Shown here piece after piece: positions 5,943 to 8,556 of a DNA stretch of 8,556 nucleotides. How positions within the stretch are numbered: position 1 is the stretch's first letter; every line of letters starts with the position of its first letter. The notes under the pieces were generated by a model that had not been told where the DNA came from, ran no database searches, and was given only the letters and a program-made list of their open reading frames with translations. Source of the stretch: RUG626 sp051866775 (GTDB taxonomy: Bacteria > Bacillota > Clostridia > Oscillospirales > Oscillospiraceae); the NCBI GenBank assembly GCA_051866775.1, contig JBJDXR010000030.1:1-8556 (forward strand), read 5' to 3'. Position numbers and translations under genes: made by a program.

Positions 5943-5971
5943 AGTATAGCATCTGTTTTTCCCGGATGCAA
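5943..5971 (-). promoter_or_regulatory. Promoter of the decarboxylase-family gene
   Basis: On the minus strand -10 TATACT (5948-5943) carries a TGC extension (5951-5949). TTGCAT (5971-5966) lies 17 bases upstream as a half-conserved -35. The predicted start near 5936 leaves a leader of about 55 bases. No riboswitch-like structure is obvious in that leader. Confidence 0.7.
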
Positions 5972-6042
5972 TTGCCGGCTTTAAAAATCCCTTTTAACTT
6001 AATGTGTTGGTTTTAGGTATTTCAATTGTTCTTCGTTGAAAT

Positions 6043-6088
6043 GACGGAAAGGGCTTCGCCGGTTCAAGGCGAAGCCCTTTCAATCGTC
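6043..6088. terminator. Hairpin after the small membrane-protein gene
   Basis: Arms 6048-6060 and 6068-6080 are perfect 13-base reverse complements (AAAGGGCTTCGCC/GGCGAAGCCCTTT) around GGTTCAA. Outer GACG/CGTC segments (6043-6046, 6085-6088) could extend the stem. There is no clean T-run on either strand, only ATTTC on the minus strand. It is a likely but non-canonical transcript end for the gene at 6103-6366. Confidence 0.6.
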
Positions 6089-6102
6089 AGACAAACTGGA
6101 AT

Positions 6103-6366
6103 TTAATTCTCCCATCTTGCAATTCTAATTCCCAAAACTTTGAACTCACCATACACAAATGAATCCTCGTTTGTGAGATAATAAGTTTGTGAGAAACCCA
6201 AACTATTATAGTCAGCAATTTCATCAGCAGTTTGTGTGCTACCAAGTACTATAAGCGGATATTTTCCAGGGTTTGTACTTCCAATTAAACAGAATCCCTC
6301 AATGGCAACAAAAAGTACCCAGTAAATAAAAAATGCTAAAGCTACTTTCAAAGCTTTCTTTTTCAT
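6103..6366 (-). CDS. Small membrane-anchored hypothetical protein
   Basis: I do not recognise this 87-residue protein. A lysine-rich start (MKKKALK) leads into one strongly hydrophobic helix (about 7-29), so it is probably a single-pass membrane protein or an uncleaved signal anchor. No lipobox or clear signal peptidase site is evident, although C26 lies at the end of the helix. The remaining 58 residues should face outward. They contain aromatic-rich segments such as SLGFSQTYYLTNEDS and end in YGEFKVLGIRIARWEN, which looks like paired beta-strands. GGAGGG (6376-6371) lies four bases before the ATG. A near-consensus promoter at 6405-6433 supports that it is a real, expressed gene. Its AT-rich composition contrasts with the GC-rich genes on both sides, so horizontal acquisition is possible. 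No neighbour suggests a function. Confidence 0.75.
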   Translation of the reverse strand: MKKKALKVALAFFIYWVLFVAIEGFCLIGSTNPGKYPLIVLGSTQTADEIADYNSLGFSQTYYLTNEDSFVYGEFKVLGIRIARWEN

Positions 6367-6404
6367 ATGTCCCTCCGCATTAAATTTCGATTTATCTTTC
6401 TATC

Positions 6405-6433
6405 ATATTACCATATCTCCCTGCTCGTTTCAA
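6405..6433 (-). promoter_or_regulatory. Promoter of the small membrane-protein gene
   Basis: On the minus strand -35 TTGAAA (6433-6428) and -10 TAATAT (6410-6405) are spaced by exactly 17 bases. The bases before the -10 read TGG, a TGn extension. The leader would be about 30 bases and contains GGAGGG. Confidence 0.78.
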
Positions 6434-6502
6434 TGATTGGTAAACTTGCCGAAGTTTAGACCACCAACATTTTAGGTTAATTGGGACCTTTAAAATAGCG
6501 GG

Positions 6503-6532
6503 TTGACAAAGAGCATGCTTTTGTTATATACT
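6503..6532 (+). promoter_or_regulatory. Promoter of the riboswitch-permease transcript
   Basis: A perfect -35 TTGACA (6503-6508) lies 18 bases from a -10 TATACT (6527-6532). The predicted start near 6539 coincides with the first base of the aptamer P1 stem, so the transcript starts directly with the riboswitch. Confidence 0.85.
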
Positions 6533-6538
6533 TCCAAC

Positions 6539-6650
6539 GTAAAAGGGAGTAGTTTGCACGATTTCGTGTTGTGCGGCTCGTCAATACGGGAGGATCAGCA
6601 CCTCTCCGGGCCGTTCTGGACAAAGCTTTTGTTTAAACGAGACTTTTACC
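6539..6650 (+). promoter_or_regulatory. yybP-ykoY (Mn2+) riboswitch aptamer
   Basis: The element matches the yybP-ykoY family at all the landmarks I know. P1 is formed by GTAAAAG (6539-6545) and CTTTTAC (6643-6649). The conserved GGAGTAG (6546-6552) follows. The loop sequence CGTCAATACG (6579-6588) precedes a GAGG/CCTC helix (6590-6593 with 6601-6604), then CCGGGCCG and GACAAAGC. The closing ACGAGA (6637-6642) stands just before the P1 3' strand. The family binds Mn2+ at the docked loops and usually controls Mn2+ exporters such as MntP, TerC-like proteins and P-type ATPases. The aptamer's P1 3' strand is shared with the downstream terminator, so ligand binding should prevent termination (an ON switch). 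Confidence 0.93.
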
Positions 6651-6677
6651 GCGGTGCGGTAAAAGTCTCTTCTTTTT
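6639..6677 (+). terminator. Riboswitch expression platform: regulated intrinsic terminator
   Basis: Arms 6639-6652 (GAGACTTTTACCGC) and 6656-6669 are perfect 14-base reverse complements around a GGT loop, followed by TTCTTTTT (6670-6677). The 5' arm contains the P1 3' strand of the aptamer (6643-6649), so aptamer and terminator are mutually exclusive. Without ligand the terminator should form, and with Mn2+ it should be disrupted. It ends about 25 bases before the permease start. Confidence 0.93.
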
Positions 6678-6702
6678 AAAAATACAAGTGAGGGAAATGC
6701 CG

Positions 6703-7971
6703 ATGAAAATTTACGCGCTGATTCTGTTCGTTCTTACTTATGCTCTCATGATATCCCTGCAGAAATACAGGCCGTGGATCGCCCTTATCAGCGCGGTCCT
6801 ATTCGTCTTATCGGGGATAGTCTCGGTCTCGGAGGTTACCGGGGCCATCGACTTTAACGTTCTCATGATGCTCGCCGGCACAATGGGCACCGTCTCGTTC
6901 TTCATTGCTTCAAAGATGCCGAACAAGATCGCCGATATTCTGCTTAAGAAAAGTCCCAACGTCATGTGGGTCGTGGTGATGATGTCCATTTTCGCGGGCG
7001 TGGTCTCGGCGTTTATAGATAACGTTGCCACCGTGCTTATGATAGCCCCTGTCGGACTTGCCATCGCAAAAAAGCTCAACATATCTCCCGTGCCCATGAT
7101 AATCTCCATCGCCGTCTCCTCCAACCTTCAGGGCGCGGCGACGCTGGTGGGCGACACCACGTCTATCATGCTGGGCGGATATGCGGACATGGACTTCATG
7201 GACTTTTTCTTCATGGACGGCAAGCCCAGTATATTCTTCGCCGTGGAGCTGGGCGCACTGGCCACGATACCGGTCATAGTGTTCCTGTTCAGGAAGCAGA
7301 AGGACAAGGTGGAGATAAACGAGGTGACCGAGGTAAAGGACACCTTTCCCACATGGCTCCTTATAATCAACGTCCTGCTGCTGATTGCCGCGTCGTTTAT
7401 AGAGGACAAGCCCTCCGTGACAAACGGCCTTATCTGCATTGTGATATTCGCGGTCGGTGCGGTCCGCACCCTTATAAAGGAGAAGCGCTTTTTCACCGTC
7501 AAAAGGGCGCTTATGGAGATCGACTACCAGACGCTTATACTGCTGGCGGGACTTTTCATTGTCATACGCGGTATTACAAACGTGGGTATAATCGACGACA
7601 TAAGCTCCATATTCGTAGATTTGGGCGGGGATAACCTGTTTTTGCTCTACACCGTCATCGTCTGGGGCTCGGTGCTCTTCTCCGCGTTTGTTGACAATAT
7701 CCCCTATGTGGCCACCATGCTGCCTGTCATAAGCGGCATCTCGGCTACAATGGGCTGCTCGCCGTACCTGCTGTACTTCGGACTTCTGACCGGCGCGACC
7801 CTCGGCGGCAACCTGACGCCCATAGGCGCCTCCGCCAACATCGCCGGCATCGGTATACTCCGCCGCGCCGGGAGGGAGGTCAAGGTCTCGGACTTCCTGC
7901 GCATAGGAGTCCCCTTCACGCTCTGCGCCGTGACAGTTGGATACCTTTTCTGCTGGTTCGTCTGGGCATGA
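6703..7971 (+). CDS. ArsB/NhaD/CitMHS-type (ion transporter superfamily) permease, candidate Mn2+ exporter
   Basis: This is a polytopic inner-membrane permease of 422 residues with about ten to twelve predicted helices in two inverted-repeat halves. Each half carries the hallmark motif: SAFIDNVATVLMIAP (102-116) and SAFVDNIPYVATMLP (327-341). Each is followed by the paired motif, NLQGAATLVGD (141-151) and GNLTPIGASAN (369-379), seen in ArsB, NhaD and mammalian P-protein relatives. A charged cytoplasmic loop (about 197-215) separates the halves. I prefer the ATG at 6703, with a GAGG site (6690-6693) nine bases upstream, over in-frame starts at 6688 (GTG) and 6697 (ATG), which overlap that site. 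The gene stands alone behind a Mn2+-type riboswitch. Substrate is inferred from that context only: Mn2+ or a metal-linked antiport is favoured over arsenite, Na+/H+ or carboxylates. No arsR or arsC gene is nearby. Confidence 0.9.
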   Translation: MKIYALILFVLTYALMISLQKYRPWIALISAVLFVLSGIVSVSEVTGAIDFNVLMMLAGTMGTVSFFIASKMPNKIADILLKKSPNVMWVVVMMSIFAGVVSAFIDNVATVLMIAPVGLAIAKKLNISPVPMIISIAVSSNLQGAATLVGDTTSIMLGGYADMDFMDFFFMDGKPSIFFAVELGALATIPVIVFLFRKQKDKVEINEVTEVKDTFPTWLLIINVLLLIAASFIEDKPSVTNGLICIVIFAVGAVRTLIKEKRFFTVKRALMEIDYQTLILLAGLFIVIRGITNVGIIDDISSIFVDLGGDNLFLLYTVIVWGSVLFSAFVDNIPYVATMLPVISGISATMGCSPYLLYFGLLTGATLGGNLTPIGASANIAGIGILRRAGREVKVSDFLRIGVPFTLCAVTVGYLFCWFVWA

Positions 7972-8012
7972 GTTTCGCCGGCTTCTGGGGAGCCAGGGAG
8001 GTGGATACGCCC

Positions 8013-8044
8013 CCGTTTTTCTCTTTCGTGAAAGAGAAAAGCGG
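8013..8044. repeat. Long hairpin in the spacer after the permease
   Basis: Positions 8013-8026 and 8031-8044 form a 14-base-pair stem with one T-G wobble around a CGTG loop. The stem is unusual in its long T/C arm facing an A/G arm. No T-run follows, so it is not an intrinsic terminator. The whole spacer 7972-8117 contains no convincing gene. Its composition and hairpin resemble dispersed intergenic repeats found in related gut Clostridia, but that resemblance is from memory and unverified. Confidence 0.5.
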
Positions 8045-8117
8045 CAGCGCCCGGTCATAAAGAGCAAAGCTTTTGGGTGGTGACTTGTAAGCCTTAAGCA
8101 GCGAAATACACACAAAA

Positions 8118-8149
8118 TAAAAAAGTCCTCCTACAGGAGGACTTTTTTA
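8118..8149. terminator. Bidirectional terminator between convergent genes
   Basis: Arms 8118-8131 and 8136-8149 are perfect 14-base reverse complements (TAAAAAAGTCCTCC and its complement) around TACA. There is a T-run on each strand and a GTCCTCC core. It serves the permease transcript from the left and the small acidic gene from the right. The stop codon of the right-hand gene (8149-8147) is part of the stem. Confidence 0.95.
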
Positions 8150-8494
8150 TTCTTCACCCGGGAAGATATCACCAAGCTCAACTCCGCAGACATCGCAGGC
8201 ACAGACAAAGGCTTTTTCCACACACAGCGTCATTATTCTCTCCACTGAGGACATGATCTCATCACGCTTGTTTTTGAACCGGTCTTTGTCTACAGTGTTT
8301 TCTATCAGCGTTTCCACCTCAAGAACGATCTTTTCAAACTGATCCTCCAGCTCCTGCCCGGTAAACTCGTCCGTAACCTCTCCGCGCTTCAGCGGCGCCT
8401 TATCCGCCGTATAAAAGCCCAGCATTATGTCCGCCACGTCGTTCAGGTTCCGCATCTCCGGAGCGGTCTCCGGGGCATTGTCCATTGTTTCCAT
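8147..8494 (-). CDS. Small acidic hypothetical protein with a cysteine-rich C-terminus
   Basis: I do not recognise the family. The 115 residues are strongly acidic and predicted mostly helical, with no signal peptide or membrane segment, so it is probably cytoplasmic. The N-terminal 18 residues look disordered (rich in Glu, Pro, Met). Residues 19-97 contain amphipathic helices (for example ELEDQFEKIVLEVETLIEN, 48-66). The C-terminal part has four cysteines at 91, 98, 100 and 103 (CVEKAFVCACDVCG), a possible metal or disulfide site. The ATG at 8494-8492 has GGAGAG (8506-8501) six bases upstream. An in-frame GTG at 8512 is less likely, because that ribosome binding site lies downstream of it. 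The gene converges on the permease and stops inside the shared terminator. No promoter is clear in the 62 bases upstream. Confidence 0.8.
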   Translation of the reverse strand: METMDNAPETAPEMRNLNDVADIMLGFYTADKAPLKRGEVTDEFTGQELEDQFEKIVLEVETLIENTVDKDRFKNKRDEIMSSVERIMTLCVEKAFVCACDVCGVELGDIFPGEE

Positions 8495-8534
8495 GTATAT
8501 CTCTCCGTTCACTGATGGTTTTCTTTAAGGCCAT

Positions 8535-8553
8535 AGGGGGGCAAGGCCCCCCC
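8535..8553. repeat. G/C-run hairpin at the window edge
   Basis: A run of six G and a run of seven C face each other across a short CAAGG loop, giving at least a six-base-pair GC stem at the very end of the window. It may belong to a repeat or a transcript end of a gene beyond the window. It cannot be interpreted further from here. Confidence 0.4.
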
Positions 8554-8556
8554 GAC

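Noticed and set aside
6539..6677. Other metal or nucleotide riboswitch classes for the permease leader, such as NiCo
   Set aside because: GGAGTAG, CGTCAATACG, CCGGGCCG and the closing ACGAGACTTTTACC together match yybP-ykoY. I see no landmark of another class.
6703..7971. Annotation of the permease as an arsenite exporter (ArsB)
   Set aside because: The motifs are shared by the whole ion transporter superfamily. No arsR, arsC or arsA is nearby, and the leader is a manganese-type switch.
6910..8115. A 401-codon open frame on the minus strand opposite the permease
   Set aside because: It lies antisense to a convincing permease with conserved paired motifs. Its product is rich in His, Arg, Asp and Tyr with no family features. 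It is the mirror of GC-rich codon bias.

Overview
The window looks like chromosomal DNA from an anaerobic, endospore-forming Clostridia (Bacillota) with moderately high GC. Three markers point there: the two dipicolinate synthase subunits (spoVFA/dpaA and spoVFB/dpaB), a complete SCIFF ranthipeptide pair (six-cysteine precursor scfA plus radical SAM/SPASM maturase scfB), and vegetative promoters of the TTGACA/TATAAT type with GGAGG-like ribosome binding sites. Classical Clostridium cluster I species generally lack spoVF, so a lineage such as Oscillospiraceae, Ruminococcaceae or a relative is more likely. The sequence alone does not fix the family.

Layout, left to right. Positions 1-94 hold a hairpin and what looks like the upstream half of a strong promoter facing out of the window. 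Positions 95-1533 (minus) are the spoVFA-spoVFB operon, with overlapping genes and a candidate sigma-K promoter. A divergent promoter drives a short DUF896 (UPF0291) gene and, 14 bases downstream, a tRNA-Leu(UAA), closed by a bidirectional terminator. On the minus strand follow a GNAT acetyltransferase (2031-2591), scfB (2743-4119), scfA (4232-4381, only 49 codons) and a PLP-dependent Orn/Lys/Arg decarboxylase-family enzyme (4444-5880). An AT-rich stretch then carries a small membrane-anchored hypothetical protein (6103-6366). From 6503 the plus strand has a promoter, a yybP-ykoY (manganese) riboswitch with a complete terminator platform, and an ArsB/NhaD/CitMHS-type permease (6703-7971). A hairpin-rich spacer and a bidirectional terminator separate this from a convergent small acidic protein with a cysteine-rich C-terminus (8147-8494).

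How the genes work together. SpoVFA and SpoVFB make dipicolinic acid for the spore core. ScfA is cross-linked by ScfB, and an intrinsic terminator between the two genes probably keeps peptide in excess over enzyme. The riboswitch couples the permease to intracellular Mn2+, with an ON architecture, which makes the permease a candidate Mn2+ exporter. The most interesting items are the riboswitch-permease pairing, and the SCIFF peptide with glycine where the described cross-link acceptor threonine would be expected. No CRISPR array, insertion sequence, rRNA or phage gene is visible.
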